Numbered from the stretch's first letter, positions 53,369-63,285 are shown. The stretch is DNA of 64,000 nucleotides from Corynebacterium sp. HMSC078H07 (GCF_001812805.1 NZ_KV810513.1:23156-87155); one strand, 5' to 3'. Numbers and translations: made by a program. The notes: generated by a model from the sequence alone, not told the origin.

Positions 53369-53387
53369 TTTGGGTAGCCTAACCTGA
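53369..53387 (+). promoter_or_regulatory. DtxR-type iron box at the siderophore ABC promoter
   Basis: TTTGGGTAGCCTAACCTGA matches the DtxR/IdeR consensus TTAGGTTAGCCTAACCTAA at 16 of 19 positions, with the central TAGCCTAACCT perfect. A -10 TAATAT follows at about 53393-53398, so the box overlaps the spacer and -35. A weaker half-site AGCCTACCC lies 20 bp upstream. It predicts iron-dependent repression of the downstream operon. Confidence 0.85.
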
Positions 53388-53471
53388 ATGTGTAATATGA
53401 ACTCGTCCTGATTGGAGTGCGCCTCCCTTACGTGGGTTCCGCACACGACGATGAAAGTTCGAGGAACAACA

Positions 53472-54680
53472 GTGGTTCACAGCCCCTCACAGCACCTGAC
53501 AGCACGATCGCGAGCGGTAGGAACCTTCGCCCTAGTGGCAGCACTGGCCAGTACCGTGGCAGGCTGCGCCGCCGGAACAACGGCCGAGGACGCTACGCAG
53601 TCCGCATCTGCTGACGGCACCGCTGCCGTGAGTTTCACGGACCTGGCCGGCCGCTACGTGGAGCTGGACCATGAGCCAGAGCGCGTCATTTTGGGCGAGG
53701 GCCGCGCAGTATTTGCCACCGGCGTCCTGAATGCTGAGGACCCCCTCGACAAGGTTGTAGCCATCGGCTCGGATCTCAAGCAGAACGTGCCCGACTACTA
53801 CCGCGAGCTGGAAAAGAGCGTCCCTAAAGTTAATGAGCTGCCCGAAATCGGCGGTTTCACCAAGGGTGATGTCACCGTGGAGGAACTCATCAACCTTGAC
53901 CCCGACCTCATCGTTCTTTCGAAAGACCAGTACGAGGCATCCCAAACTGCTGGGCTCACTGACAAACTGGACCAGGCTGGACTGACCTACGCTGTTACGG
54001 ACTTCCGCGCCAAGCCGCTGGAGAACACCGTGCCCACCATGGAAATCTTCGCCGATATCTTTGGTCATGAGGATCGCGCCGAGGAATTTATCGCGGACTG
54101 GCAGAAGAACGTTGACCTAGTGAAAGAACGCGCAGCGAAGGTGAAAGACAAGCCGTCCACCTTCGTGTGGCGTGCGGCAGGTGTGTCGGACTGCTGTGGC
54201 TCCTGGAATGACTCCAACATTTCCCAGCTAGTCAACGTTGCCGGCGGTAAGAACGTGGCAGATGGCCTCATCGATGGCGAGTCCGGCGCCCTTACCCCCG
54301 AAAAGGTCATCGACGCTAATCCGGACATGATCATCGCTACGGGCGGCGACTGGTCCTCCAAGGTTGATAGCTCTAAGGGCCATACTGGCTTCGCGGCCGC
54401 CGGCTACGGCATCAGCGAGAAGGACGCCCACGCCAGTGTCGCCACGCTTGCCGACGTCCAACCTGGCTTCCCCGACCTCACCGCAGTGAAGGAGCACAAG
54501 CTCCACGGCTTGTGGCACCAGTTCTACAACTCGCCTTTCAACTACCTGGCACTGCTCCAGATCGCTGCCTGGCTCCACCCCGAGGACTACGCCGACATCG
54601 ATGTGCAGCAGGAATGGGCCGAAGCCCAAGAGAAATACTCGCCCGTCCCCGGTGACGGAACCTTCTTCAGCACCAACTAG
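53472..54680 (+). CDS. Iron-siderophore ABC transporter binding lipoprotein
   Basis: A 402-residue FecB/PhuT-type solute-binding protein of the periplasmic-binding-protein type III fold. The lipobox VAGC gives an acylated Cys at 32. Recognisable parts are FTDLAGRYVELDHEPERVILGEG, then EELINLDPDLIVLSK and the second-lobe strand EKVIDANPDMIIATGGDW. Ligand is likely a ferric siderophore or haem. I start at the GTG at 53472, which has GAGGA 6 nt upstream; an in-frame ATG at 53451 has none. First gene of a three-gene operon under the DtxR box. Confidence 0.9.
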   Translation: MVHSPSQHLTARSRAVGTFALVAALASTVAGCAAGTTAEDATQSASADGTAAVSFTDLAGRYVELDHEPERVILGEGRAVFATGVLNAEDPLDKVVAIGSDLKQNVPDYYRELEKSVPKVNELPEIGGFTKGDVTVEELINLDPDLIVLSKDQYEASQTAGLTDKLDQAGLTYAVTDFRAKPLENTVPTMEIFADIFGHEDRAEEFIADWQKNVDLVKERAAKVKDKPSTFVWRAAGVSDCCGSWNDSNISQLVNVAGGKNVADGLIDGESGALTPEKVIDANPDMIIATGGDWSSKVDSSKGHTGFAAAGYGISEKDAHASVATLADVQPGFPDLTAVKEHKLHGLWHQFYNSPFNYLALLQIAAWLHPEDYADIDVQQEWAEAQEKYSPVPGDGTFFSTN

Positions 54681-54682
54681 TC

Positions 54683-55843
54683 ATGAGCATTACCGCATCA
54701 AGTGCACTCCCAGTCAGTGCCCAGCACATCACGAACGAAGACTCCGAGCCGAACGCTGCACCGAAAGCTGCATCGAACGCTGCGCCGAACCCAGTAGCGG
54801 CCGCCGCGGCGCTCGCACAAGAACACTCCCGCGTTACGCGCCGACGCATCGCCATCGTTCTTGCCCTCGCCGCCGTAGCCCTCGCTGCCTTCCTAATCAG
54901 CGTCATCGTCGGCGCCATCGACCTCACTCCTGGTGAGGTACTGCGGGGACTGGTGGACCCGGGAGGCGTCGACAAGCAAACGCGTACCGTCCTCTGGCGC
55001 CTGCGTCTGCCCATGGCGGTCATGGCGCTGCTCATTGGGGCCAGCCTATCGGTAGCCGGCGCACAAATGCAGACCATCCTGGATAACCCTCTTGCCGAGC
55101 CTTTCACGCTGGGCATTTCCGCCGCCGCGGCCTTCGGAGGGGCCAGCGCCATCGTTCTGCGCTGGCAGCTGCTGGCCCAGCCGCAGTTCAACCTCGCGCT
55201 TATCGCGTGGCTGTCTGCGGCCATCGCCACGGCCATCATTGTTGTCGCCGCCGTTCTTCGTGGCGCCAAGTCGGAGACGATGGTGCTGCTCGGCATCGGC
55301 CTCGTCTTCTTCTTCCAAGCCATGCTGGCGCTCATTCAATACCGCTCCTCCAGCGAGGCCCTTCAACAGATTGTCTTTTGGTCCATGGGCTCGCTGACCC
55401 GTGCCAGCTGGCAGGCTAACGCCGTGTTGGCCGGCGTGCTTGCGGTGGCACTGCCCATCTTGGGGGCACTGTCGTGGCGCTTGACCGCGCTGCGGCTTGG
55501 CGACGCCCGCGCCACCGCCCTCGGCATTAACACCTCCCGGCTGCGCATCATTGTGCTCGTCGTGGTCTCGCTCGTCGCGGCCACCACCGTGGCTTTCGCC
55601 GGCATCATCGGGTTTATCGGCCTTGTCGGTCCACACATCGCGCGCATGTTGGTAGGCGAGGACCAGCGCTACTTCGTGCCGGCGTCGATAGCCGCGGGGT
55701 CAGCAGTCATGTGCGCCGCCCATGCACTGAGCCTCGTCATCAAACCCGGCGTGGCCATTCCCATCGGCATTGTCACCTCGCTGTTGGGAGTGCCGTTCTT
55801 CATCGCCATCGTCATGACCCGGAGGAGGGCATTGTGGACGTAG
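54683..55843 (+). CDS. Siderophore ABC transporter permease, FecCD family
   Basis: A 386-residue permease with about ten transmembrane helices and a 45-residue Ala-rich polar N-terminus before the first helix. FecCD marks are VLWRLRLPMAVMALLIGASLSVAGAQMQTILDNPLAEPFTLGIS and GFIGLVGPHIARMLVGEDQRY, with an end segment IPIGIVTSLLGVPFFIAIV. The single gene implies a homodimeric channel. Its start is 2 nt after the binding-protein stop; the ATPase gene overlaps its end by 10 nt. Confidence 0.93.
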   Translation: MSITASSALPVSAQHITNEDSEPNAAPKAASNAAPNPVAAAAALAQEHSRVTRRRIAIVLALAAVALAAFLISVIVGAIDLTPGEVLRGLVDPGGVDKQTRTVLWRLRLPMAVMALLIGASLSVAGAQMQTILDNPLAEPFTLGISAAAAFGGASAIVLRWQLLAQPQFNLALIAWLSAAIATAIIVVAAVLRGAKSETMVLLGIGLVFFFQAMLALIQYRSSSEALQQIVFWSMGSLTRASWQANAVLAGVLAVALPILGALSWRLTALRLGDARATALGINTSRLRIIVLVVVSLVAATTVAFAGIIGFIGLVGPHIARMLVGEDQRYFVPASIAAGSAVMCAAHALSLVIKPGVAIPIGIVTSLLGVPFFIAIVMTRRRALWT

Positions 55844-56595
55844 AACTCACGATTTCTGACCTGTCGGCCGGGTACGGCTCACACATGGTCGTGGAGGGAT
55901 TAAGTCTTCCCACGTTGCGCGGCGGGCAGGTGGTGGGATTGCTGGGGCCGAATGCGTCCGGTAAGACCACGACCATTACGGCGCTTGCCGGCGTACACCG
56001 CGCGCGGGGCGGCACGGTGGATCTCCGCGTCGACGGAGAGGCTCCGCGTGGGAAGCGGCGCCGCCAGCTCATCGGCTATGTGCCGCAGGACCTGCCGCAC
56101 AGCGCGGCCTTGCGAGCATTTGAGGCGGTTCTGATCGCGGCCCGTCGGGAAGTATGCGAAGACCCAGTCGCCCGTACTGCCGAGGTGCTGCACTCTCTGG
56201 GGCTGGACGCGATTGCGCAGCGCTACCTCAACGAGCTCTCTGGCGGCCAGCGCCAGCTCGTCGCGGTGGCGCAGATGCTGGTGGGGCATCCGGGCCTCAT
56301 GCTTCTCGACGAACCCACGTCCGCCCTCGACCTCCACCGCCAGCTCTTTGTCTTGGGCCGCGTGAGGGCGAAAGTGCAGGAGGAAGGCAGTCTTGCGCTG
56401 GTGGCGATTCATGACATTAATTTGGCAGCCCGGATGTGTGACCAGCTCGTTGTGCTGAAGGACGGGCAGATCCATGCTCATGGCGCTCCGGTGGATGTGC
56501 TGAGTCCTGAGCTTCTCCGCGAGGTATATCGCGTGGAAGCAGACATTGTGGAACACCGCGGACATCCCGTGGTGGCTCTGCAGGCGGTTAGTTAG
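55834..56595 (+). CDS. Siderophore ABC transporter ATPase
   Basis: A 253-residue FepC/FecE-type ATPase. Walker A is GPNASGKT, the signature is LSGGQRQLVAVAQM and Walker B is LMLLDEPTSALD. Both Walker motifs and the H-loop HDINLAARMCDQL are intact. It energises the iron-siderophore importer with the two upstream genes. The GTG start inside the permease 3' end follows GGAGGAG. No terminator is evident before the next gene. Confidence 0.93.
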   Translation: MDVELTISDLSAGYGSHMVVEGLSLPTLRGGQVVGLLGPNASGKTTTITALAGVHRARGGTVDLRVDGEAPRGKRRRQLIGYVPQDLPHSAALRAFEAVLIAARREVCEDPVARTAEVLHSLGLDAIAQRYLNELSGGQRQLVAVAQMLVGHPGLMLLDEPTSALDLHRQLFVLGRVRAKVQEEGSLALVAIHDINLAARMCDQLVVLKDGQIHAHGAPVDVLSPELLREVYRVEADIVEHRGHPVVALQAVS

Positions 56596-56606
56596 ACTTA
56601 GGCGGC

Positions 56607-57107
56607 GTGAGTCGCAATTCGCCCGAGAACCTCCTGTTGTACCTCACTCCGGAGGACGAAGAGTCTGTGCGGGAGGTCTTTGCTGAGCTAGCCGAGCGAG
56701 GATTCCCCCTCCAGCGCCAGCGCCCGCACATCACGGTGACCTTTGCGCCAACGATGGGCCAGACTGTGGTGGATCTGGCCCGCGACGTGTTGCCGCCGCT
56801 TATTCCCGCAGTATTTCGCCGCGTAGGGACCGTTGTTTTCGGCACCAAGAGCAAACAGACAGTGGCATGGATGTTGGAAACCACCGATGAGTTGGAGACC
56901 GCAGCGCGCCAACTGAGCGCCGCAAACCCGGATGGGCGCGGTCCACGCTGGACACCCCACCTGACCATGGGGCTGCGCCTTCCTCGCGCCATGGTGCCCG
57001 AGTACCTGCGGGCCCTCGATGAGATATCCGGGCCAGAGCACAAGGAATTCCTCGCCACGAGCGCCGCGTGGTGGCGGCCTAAGTTGGAGCAGCTTGAGGT
57101 GTTTTAG
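56607..57107 (+). CDS. 2H-phosphoesterase / 2'-5' RNA ligase-like protein
   Basis: A 166-residue protein of the 2H family. The two active-site HxT motifs are HITVTF (near residue 41) and HLTMGL (near 118), with the RGFPLQRQRP segment before the first. Members act on cyclic phosphates of RNA or nucleotides. TAGACT at 56593-56598 precedes the GTG by 8 nt, so a leaderless start independent of the upstream ABC operon is likely even though the genes are only 11 nt apart. Confidence 0.82.
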   Translation: MSRNSPENLLLYLTPEDEESVREVFAELAERGFPLQRQRPHITVTFAPTMGQTVVDLARDVLPPLIPAVFRRVGTVVFGTKSKQTVAWMLETTDELETAARQLSAANPDGRGPRWTPHLTMGLRLPRAMVPEYLRALDEISGPEHKEFLATSAAWWRPKLEQLEVF

Positions 57108-57125
57108 GGTTAACCCCAAACATGC

Positions 57126-57161
57126 GAAATCCCCTCCACCAACTGAGTTGATGAAGGGGAT
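57126..57161 (-). terminator. Terminator of tRNA-Lys
   Basis: ATCCCCT (57129-57135) pairs with AGGGGAT (57155-57161) and CACCAACT with AGTTGATG inside it, leaving almost no loop. On the minus strand it follows the tRNA and is followed by TTTCG. It also separates the convergent 2H-phosphoesterase gene. Confidence 0.75.
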
Positions 57162-57167
57162 GTACTG

Positions 57168-57240
<73 letters not shown>

Positions 57241-57349
57241 ATTCGTTGTCCCAGCGGCTTCTGATTTCCTCAGTGCCTGCCGTGCAACGAGATGTAACTT
57301 TAACACCCCGGCTAGAAAAAGGTAAAATCGCCAGGTTGTTAGCGGTTTT

Positions 57350-57459
57350 GAGGGTAGTGCATAGCCGCTATTGAACGCTGAGCTGGCGACGGTGTACTCG
57401 GGGATCTGCGGATCGATAACGAAACGGTTAAAGGCGGCGGGGTCATCTAGTTTGAACAT
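57350..57459 (-). pseudogene. Possible 5' gene fragment upstream of tRNA-Lys
   Basis: An open frame starts at ATG 57457-57459 with [18 protein letters not shown] and then VPEYTV-like residues. About the first 36 codons use typical corynebacterial codons (GAC, CCC, GCC, TTC, ATC); further on, codons become AT-rich and rare (CTA, TCA, AAA, TTA), and the frame runs on into the tRNA. It could be the remnant of a truncated gene. I recognise no family, and chance cannot be ruled out. Confidence 0.3.
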
Positions 57460-57521
57460 GGTTGTGCGGACTAGGCTGGGTGCATTGTCTTTATCAACGT
57501 CTCATCTATCTAGGGGTTTGT

Positions 57522-58751
57522 GTGCGTTCTCTATTCCCTAAGGCACGTCCCGCAGGATTTCTCACTGGACTGCTTGCGGCCGCGTCCCTGATGGCCGCCT
57601 GCACCATTGGTTCTCCAGAAACCAAGGAAGAAGCGGCGGAGATTTCGGCCGAAGAGGCGCAGGAGAGCGCGGCGGCGGAAGCATCGGCGTCGGCAGCCGC
57701 AAAGGCGAAGCAACTCAAGTTCTCGCTCAAGGATGGGGCAGAAGATGTTGACCCTTCTGAACCGATTGAAGTCACCTCCACTGCGGGGCTCAAAGAGGTC
57801 ACCATGACCAACGAGTCCGGTAAGGTGGTGGAGGACAAGCTTTCCTCCGATTCGAAAACGTGGAAGAACGCCGAGGTGCTGGGCTACAACCGCACCTACA
57901 CCATTGATGCGAAAGACAAAGACGGCAACCACAAAACCATTACCTTCACAACGCCGCAGGCAGCGGCCGTTTCTGAAGTTGCCTTGAGCCCCCTCCCAGA
58001 GTCTGAAGTGGGCGTAGGACAGGTTATTGGCGTGCGCTTTGGCAATTACGTCACCGACCGCAAGGCGGCCGAGGAGGCCATCACAGTCAAGACTGAACCG
58101 GCAGTGGAGGGCGCTTTCTACTGGGTTAATAACCAGGAAGTGCGCTGGCGCCCGGCGAAGTATTGGGAGCCGGGAACGAGCGTGACTGTCGACGTCGACC
58201 TCTACGGCCGCAACCTCGGTGGTGGCGTCTACGGTGGCGAGGACGCCTCAACGAACTTCACCATCGGTGACCGCGTCATCACGTTGGTAGATAACAACTC
58301 CAAGATGATGTCGGTATTCAAAAACGGTGAGGTTCTGCGCCGGATTCCGATTTCCATGGGCACGGATGGAAAGTGGGATACCCCGAATGGCGTGTATGTC
58401 ATCGGCGACCAGTATCCGGACCTGACCATGGATTCCACCACCTTCGGCCTGGCGCTCGATGCCGGCGGTTACAAGACCAACGTCAAATGGGCAACGCAGA
58501 TGTCCTACTCCGGCATCTACGTTCATGCTGCGCCGTGGGCGGTAGGAGCTCTGGGTAGCTACAACCAGTCCCATGGCTGCATTAACGTCACGACCGAAGA
58601 TGCCCAGTGGTTCCAGAACACCGTCAAACGCGGAGACGTGGTTCGGGTTTCCAATACCGGCGGCGGTGTACTCAGCCCGCTTGACGGTTTGGGGGACTGG
58701 AACATGGACTGGGAGACGTGGTCTGCGGGGAACGCTACCGCTAACCAGTAA
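57522..58751 (+). CDS. L,D-transpeptidase lipoprotein
   Basis: A 409-residue cell-wall enzyme that forms 3-3 peptidoglycan cross-links or attaches stem peptides. The signal peptide ends in a lipobox with lipid Cys at 27. Two Ig-like domains follow (about 60-165 and 165-265, [22 protein letters not shown]), then a YkuD catalytic domain with [15 protein letters not shown], catalytic C353 and H351. The order matches mycobacterial LdtMt2-type enzymes. I start at the GTG at 57522 because the resulting signal peptide is normal; AGGGG lies a few bases upstream. Confidence 0.92.
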   Translation: MRSLFPKARPAGFLTGLLAAASLMAACTIGSPETKEEAAEISAEEAQESAAAEASASAAAKAKQLKFSLKDGAEDVDPSEPIEVTSTAGLKEVTMTNESGKVVEDKLSSDSKTWKNAEVLGYNRTYTIDAKDKDGNHKTITFTTPQAAAVSEVALSPLPESEVGVGQVIGVRFGNYVTDRKAAEEAITVKTEPAVEGAFYWVNNQEVRWRPAKYWEPGTSVTVDVDLYGRNLGGGVYGGEDASTNFTIGDRVITLVDNNSKMMSVFKNGEVLRRIPISMGTDGKWDTPNGVYVIGDQYPDLTMDSTTFGLALDAGGYKTNVKWATQMSYSGIYVHAAPWAVGALGSYNQSHGCINVTTEDAQWFQNTVKRGDVVRVSNTGGGVLSPLDGLGDWNMDWETWSAGNATANQ

Positions 58752-58817
58752 CAACCAGGTGATTGCCGGGTAGCCTCGCAGGCAAACTGTCGATTGTGCG
58801 AAGGGAAAGAGCCCACC

Positions 58818-59453
58818 ATGAACTGGTTGATGCGAGCAGCGATAGTGGTTGCGCCGATGTCTTTGGTGGCGTGTTCTGCGGGCAGTGAGGTTGCACCAGC
58901 GCCTCGTGACAACTCTCAAGCCTCAAGCGTTAGCACGCCAGTGCCGGTCGAGGAAGGCACCTGCGCTAAGGAATTTGATGTCCCTGCATTGCTGGAGGCT
59001 ATGCCGGAAGAGTTCGCTGGTTTGCCGCACGACCCAACCTATGATTCGGGTGAGTCCGATGACTGGGGCCGTTTTTATCAACGTGACGGACTTCAGTTCA
59101 TGATTGACGCTAGCTATCTGGACGAGGGCGAGACTGATACGTGCCCGCAGGACAATGATCAGGCCGCCCGAGATGTGCGTTCCTTTATTGTTCAGGATTA
59201 CCAGCGTCAAGAGGAAGAGAATGGCGAAGAGGTAAAGCCCTTTGAAGAGCTCGATTTTAGCGAGGGTGGCCGCTATTTCGCTTGTGCCAAGCACCCCGAG
59301 GCGGACTTGCGGCAGTTCTTTTGCGTGACCAGCGTGGGTAATGCGGAGGTTATTAACTTCATGTTCCGCCATTCGCAGGGCGATGCGAAGGACGTCGAGG
59401 ATATGAAAGGCGCGTCGAAGGAGTTGGCTGCGCTTATCGACGGCGTCTCTTAG
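58818..59453 (+). CDS. Hypothetical lipoprotein
   Basis: A 211-residue secreted lipoprotein: signal peptide ending VACS with lipid Cys at 19, a Ser/Pro/Val linker, then an acidic globular domain with four cysteines (in GTCAKEF, DTCPQD, FACAKHP and FFCVTS) that may pair into two disulfides. It has no family I recognise with confidence; the size and layout recall the DUF3558-type actinobacterial lipoproteins. AAGGGAAAG precedes the ATG. It is 66 nt after the L,D-transpeptidase gene on the same strand. Confidence 0.65.
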   Translation: MNWLMRAAIVVAPMSLVACSAGSEVAPAPRDNSQASSVSTPVPVEEGTCAKEFDVPALLEAMPEEFAGLPHDPTYDSGESDDWGRFYQRDGLQFMIDASYLDEGETDTCPQDNDQAARDVRSFIVQDYQRQEEENGEEVKPFEELDFSEGGRYFACAKHPEADLRQFFCVTSVGNAEVINFMFRHSQGDAKDVEDMKGASKELAALIDGVS

Positions 59454-59651
59454 GGTGCCCCCGAAAGTTAAATCAGTTAATCCTATTCTGGCGCAGTGTA
59501 CCCCCGTTACGGGCAGTGTTATAGCGTAGCCGCACCGCCTGCGAAGTGTGTGAAGTGTGACTCTTGTGTGGGCGTTGCATGGTTTGCATCACGTCTTTAT
59601 TTTGGTGAATCTTGGTGGGAAATAGTTTTCACTGCAAAGATGGAGGCAGAA

Positions 59652-60824
59652 GTGGATCTCTACGAGTACCAAGCTCGAGACCTCTTTGAAGCGCATGGGG
59701 TTCCCACCCTCAAAGGCATTGTTGCGACCTCAGCCGTGCAGGCAGAAGAAGCGGCTGAGAAGCTGAGTACGCCTGTAGTCGTGGTCAAAGCGCAAGTTAA
59801 AACCGGCGGGCGCGGCAAGGCCGGAGGAGTCAAGTTAGCGCACAGCCCCGCGGAAGCCGCGGAGAAAGCCAACGAGATTCTTGGACTGAAGATTAAGGGC
59901 CACACGGTGCGCAAGGTCATGGTGGCAGAAGGCGCGGACATCGCCGAGGAATACTATTTCTCCATCCTGCTTGACCGCACCAAGCGCCGCTACCTAGCCA
60001 TGCTCTCCAAGGAAGGCGGCGTGGAGATCGAAAAGCTCGCTGAAGAGCGCCCAGACGCACTGATTAAGCGCAGCTTCTCTCCGCTTGACGGGATGACGGA
60101 CACACTGGCGCGGGACATGGCGTATGAGGCGGGGTTTGATGAGGGGGACGTCGCCAAGCTCGTGCCCGTGTTTAAGAAGCTCTACACGGTGTACACGGAG
60201 GAGGACGCCACGCTGGTGGAGGTCAATCCGCTGGTCAAGACGGCTAGTAGTGACATTATTGCGCTTGACGGCAAGGTCACGCTGGATGATAACGCACAGT
60301 TCCGCCACTCCGAACATATTGAGCTCCAAGACCATGGCGCGACGGACCCGCTAGAGCTGAAAGCGCAAAAGATGGGGCTGAACTATGTGAAGCTCGACGG
60401 TTCTGTGGGCGTCATCGGCAATGGTGCTGGGTTGGTGATGTCGACGCTCGACGTTGTGGCCTATGCCGGCGAAGGTCTTTCTTCGCAGCCGAAGCCTGCG
60501 AACTTCCTCGATATCGGCGGTGGCGCTAACGCAGAAGTGATGGCCAATGGGCTTGAGGTGATTCTTAGCGACCCGCAGGTGAAATCCGTTTTTGTCAACG
60601 TCTTTGGTGGAATTACCGCCTGCGATGAAGTAGCTAAGGGCATCGTGCAGGCATACAAGATTCTGGACTCTGAGGGCATTGAGCCGAAGCCGCTCGTCGT
60701 TCGCCTCGACGGCAACAACGCGGAACTGGGACGCACGATTCTTAACGACGCACACCTGCCCAAACTGGAGCAGGTCGAAACCATGGATGCTGCCGCCCGC
60801 AGGGCTGCGGAACTGGCGAACTAG
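59652..60824 (+). CDS. sucC: Succinyl-CoA synthetase, beta subunit
   Basis: A 390-residue ATP-grasp subunit of the TCA-cycle enzyme converting succinyl-CoA to succinate with ATP or GTP formation. The start [22 protein letters not shown] is typical; [19 protein letters not shown] is the nucleotide-binding region, and [13 protein letters not shown] and [18 protein letters not shown] follow. The GTG at 59652 has GGAGG 5 nt upstream; longer in-frame starts lack similarity. The 198-bp upstream region (59454-59651) holds the promoter; no clear operator was defined. sucD follows after 8 nt. Confidence 0.95.
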   Translation: MDLYEYQARDLFEAHGVPTLKGIVATSAVQAEEAAEKLSTPVVVVKAQVKTGGRGKAGGVKLAHSPAEAAEKANEILGLKIKGHTVRKVMVAEGADIAEEYYFSILLDRTKRRYLAMLSKEGGVEIEKLAEERPDALIKRSFSPLDGMTDTLARDMAYEAGFDEGDVAKLVPVFKKLYTVYTEEDATLVEVNPLVKTASSDIIALDGKVTLDDNAQFRHSEHIELQDHGATDPLELKAQKMGLNYVKLDGSVGVIGNGAGLVMSTLDVVAYAGEGLSSQPKPANFLDIGGGANAEVMANGLEVILSDPQVKSVFVNVFGGITACDEVAKGIVQAYKILDSEGIEPKPLVVRLDGNNAELGRTILNDAHLPKLEQVETMDAAARRAAELAN

Positions 60825-60832
60825 GAGTAGAC

Positions 60833-61711
60833 ATGTCGATTTTTCTCAACAAAGACTCGCGGATCATTGTGCAAGGCATGACGGGATCTGAAGGCATGAA
60901 GCACACGCGCCGCATGCTGGAATCCGGCTCCAACATTGTGGGTGGGGTCAACCCGCGCAAGGCAGGTGAGCGCGTCGATATTGACGGGCGTGAGATTCCC
61001 GTCTTCGGAAGCGTGCGTGAGGCCATGCAGGCTACAGACGCCAACGTCACCGTCATCTTCGTGCCGGCAAAATTCACCAAGGATGCGGCGGAAGAAGCTA
61101 TCCGTGCCGGCATTGAGCTCGTGGTGATTATTACGGAAGGCATTCCAGTCAAGGACACGGCGGAGCTCTATGCGCTGGGGCGAGAGTCATCAACGCGCAT
61201 TATTGGGCCCAATTGCCCGGGGCTTTACTCGCCGGGACAGTCCAATGCGGGCATCATTCCCGCGGAAACCGCGCCGACCCCTGGAAAGATTGGCTTGGTA
61301 TCGAAGTCAGGCACCTTGACCTACCAGATGATGTATGAGCTATCTGATATTGGTTTCAGCACATGTGTGGGAATCGGAGGCGACCCCATTATTGGCACCA
61401 CGCATATCTCCGCCATCGAGGCCTTCCAGAACGACCCGGATACCGAGGCGATCATCATGATCGGTGAAATCGGCGGCGATGCAGAGGAACATGCTGCTGC
61501 CTATATCAAGGACCATGTGACGAAGCCGGTGGTGGCGTATATTGCAGGCTTCACCGCGCCGGAAGGCAAGACGATGGGCCATGCTGGTGCCATCGTGTCT
61601 GGTGGTTCTGGTACGGCAGATGGCAAGAAGGCGGCGCTGGAAGCAGCCGGCGTGAAGGTGGGCAAGACTCCCTCGCAGGCAGCAGAGCTGGTGCGAGCAG
61701 CCTTGGCTTAA
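60833..61711 (+). CDS. sucD: Succinyl-CoA synthetase, alpha subunit
   Basis: A 292-residue partner of SucC that binds CoA and carries the phosphohistidine. Signature segments are [19 protein letters not shown] at the N-terminus, [19 protein letters not shown], and [21 protein letters not shown], in which His is the phosphorylated residue. It follows sucC by 8 nt with a short ribosome-binding site AGGAG. A hairpin lies 6 nt after its stop. Confidence 0.96.
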   Translation: MSIFLNKDSRIIVQGMTGSEGMKHTRRMLESGSNIVGGVNPRKAGERVDIDGREIPVFGSVREAMQATDANVTVIFVPAKFTKDAAEEAIRAGIELVVIITEGIPVKDTAELYALGRESSTRIIGPNCPGLYSPGQSNAGIIPAETAPTPGKIGLVSKSGTLTYQMMYELSDIGFSTCVGIGGDPIIGTTHISAIEAFQNDPDTEAIIMIGEIGGDAEEHAAAYIKDHVTKPVVAYIAGFTAPEGKTMGHAGAIVSGGSGTADGKKAALEAAGVKVGKTPSQAAELVRAALA

Positions 61712-61716
61712 AGATA

Positions 61717-61746
61717 CGGCGCATGAGTCTCCGGACCCATGCGCCG
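61717..61746. terminator. Hairpin between sucD and the convergent glycosylase gene
   Basis: CGGCGCATG (61717-61725) and CATGCGCCG (61738-61746) are perfect inverted copies. No T-run follows, but the location between convergent genes fits a bidirectional stop. Confidence 0.55.
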
Positions 61747-61753
61747 GTAGGGG

Positions 61754-62299
61754 CTAGCGGGGGAGCCCGCGACGTCGAGACACTGTCTTGTCGAAGGGGA
61801 TCCAAAACCGCAGCGCGGCGTCCTGGTTCTTGGAGATGCCGATGCGCGGCCCGCGGACCCACTCAGGTTCCTTATCGCGTTGTTTAAGGCGAATGGGTGT
61901 GCCGTTGTCTGCGATGCTGAAGCCAAGCGCCTTGCCTAAGTTGCCGGGGCCGCGGGCGAGATTATGAAATTCCGTGTCACCCCGGCGTTGGTAGGCAAGC
62001 TCTATTCCCTCGATGACTTCCCCGCCGCGGAGCAAGCAACCCTGACCGGCGCCTTCGGGCGCGCAGACGATATTGCCGTTCCGGTGAATGCCGTAGGACA
62101 TGTAGACGTAGAGGCGGCCGGGCGGGCCGAACATGGCGGCGTTGCGCGGGGTGCGGCCGTTAAAAGTGTGTGAGGCCTCATCGTCTGCGCCGAGGTAAGC
62201 TTCGACCTCCGTGATGCGTACCGAAACGCCGTTGTGCGTGAGCACCGTGCCAAGAAGCTGGGGAGCAACGACGTCGGCGGTGTCGGTGAAATCGATCAT
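61754..62299 (-). CDS. 3-methyladenine DNA glycosylase (AAG/MPG family)
   Basis: A 181-residue alkylpurine DNA glycosylase of the mammalian-type AAG family, which removes 3-methyladenine and hypoxanthine from DNA. Diagnostic blocks are VRITEVEAYLGADDEASHTFNGRTPRNAAMFGPPGRLYVYMSYGIH, with the catalytic Glu in EVEAYLG, and NLARGPGNLGKALG. TAGACT ends 6 nt before the ATG, so leaderless transcription is likely. It is convergent with sucD. Confidence 0.92.
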   Translation of the reverse strand: MIDFTDTADVVAPQLLGTVLTHNGVSVRITEVEAYLGADDEASHTFNGRTPRNAAMFGPPGRLYVYMSYGIHRNGNIVCAPEGAGQGCLLRGGEVIEGIELAYQRRGDTEFHNLARGPGNLGKALGFSIADNGTPIRLKQRDKEPEWVRGPRIGISKNQDAALRFWIPFDKTVSRRRGLPR

Positions 62300-62326
62300 T
62301 GTCGCAGTCTAACGTGAAAACAAGCG

Positions 62327-63172
62327 TTAGGACTTAGCTCTTTCTTCCTCGGCCTCAATCTCTGCGTTGAATTCGCGCTTGGAAGATTGCCACTGGTCCT
62401 CAGTCATTCCGATACGCCAGTAGCCAGAGATAGAAACGTCTTCCTTGGGAATTCCAGATTCCACGAAAAGGAAGCGACGCAGCTCTTTGATCATCTCGGC
62501 GACACCGTGGATGAACCAGCTGGTTTTCTTCTCCTTGGGGATACCAGCCTCGCGTACCACGCGGGATAGCTCAGTGCCGTGGGTAGCGCCATTGCGGATT
62601 ACCCAGACGATCTCCACGCCCTCGCGGGTGGGCAGCTCAAACGTGCGGTCTTCTTCCTCGATCTCGATGAAGGCAGTAGCGGTCGCGCCCTCGGGGAGAT
62701 GCTGGACACCGGCACCGATGGCCGGTGCTGCAGATTCATCGCCGGCGAACACAAAGTGCTCATAGCCTGCGGTCGGTCCCCACGCGCCACCTGGGCCGAG
62801 GAAGCCGATCTTCTCGCCGACCTCAGCTACGCGTGCCCACGGGCCAGCCAGGCCGGAATCACCATGGGCGACAAAATCAACGTCGAAGTCCCCGGTCTCT
62901 GGGTCTAGGTTAATCAGGGTGTAGGTGCGGAGGATTGGTTGTTTATCACGCGGCTGCTCTTCGCGAATCTGCTGGACATCAAACGGCCAAGAATAATCGG
63001 CGCTTTCTGGCACGAATAACAACTTGATGTAGTGATCCGTAAACTCCAGCTCCTTGCCCACAAAAGCCGGGGAGTTCATACTCAACCGAACCAAATCCGG
63101 AGAGACCTGGTAGCGACCAGTCACGGTTGCTTCATGCGCCTTGCGGGGCTTGCGCTTCGGCTTAAGGGACAT
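62327..63172 (-). CDS. Siderophore-interacting FAD-dependent ferric reductase
   Basis: A 281-residue flavoprotein of the ViuB/SIP family, which reduces ferric siderophores in the cytosol using NAD(P)H or ferredoxin. Recognisable are the FAD-binding RTYTLINLDPETGDFDVDFVAHG, the GPWARVAEVGEKIGFLGPGG segment, the DESAAPAIGA dinucleotide region, and SGYWRIGMTEDQW at the C-terminus. I start at the ATG at 63170-63172; the frame stays open further upstream but the extra peptide is not family-like. It complements the FecBCE operon. I saw no convincing DtxR box upstream. Confidence 0.88.
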   Translation of the reverse strand: MSLKPKRKPRKAHEATVTGRYQVSPDLVRLSMNSPAFVGKELEFTDHYIKLLFVPESADYSWPFDVQQIREEQPRDKQPILRTYTLINLDPETGDFDVDFVAHGDSGLAGPWARVAEVGEKIGFLGPGGAWGPTAGYEHFVFAGDESAAPAIGAGVQHLPEGATATAFIEIEEEDRTFELPTREGVEIVWVIRNGATHGTELSRVVREAGIPKEKKTSWFIHGVAEMIKELRRFLFVESGIPKEDVSISGYWRIGMTEDQWQSSKREFNAEIEAEEERAKS

Positions 63173-63285
63173 TTCGTGTGGATAAATCGATACGGATTCC
63201 CGGAGCAGCCTGGGATAATGCCGTGATCTTGATTTTGAATCGGTTCCAACAGCCCGATCGATGAAATCAACACCGGATAGTCCTA

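Noticed and set aside
63173..63285. DtxR box upstream of the siderophore-interacting flavoprotein
   Set aside because: The best alignment around AGCAGCCTGGGATAAT matches only about half of the consensus positions.
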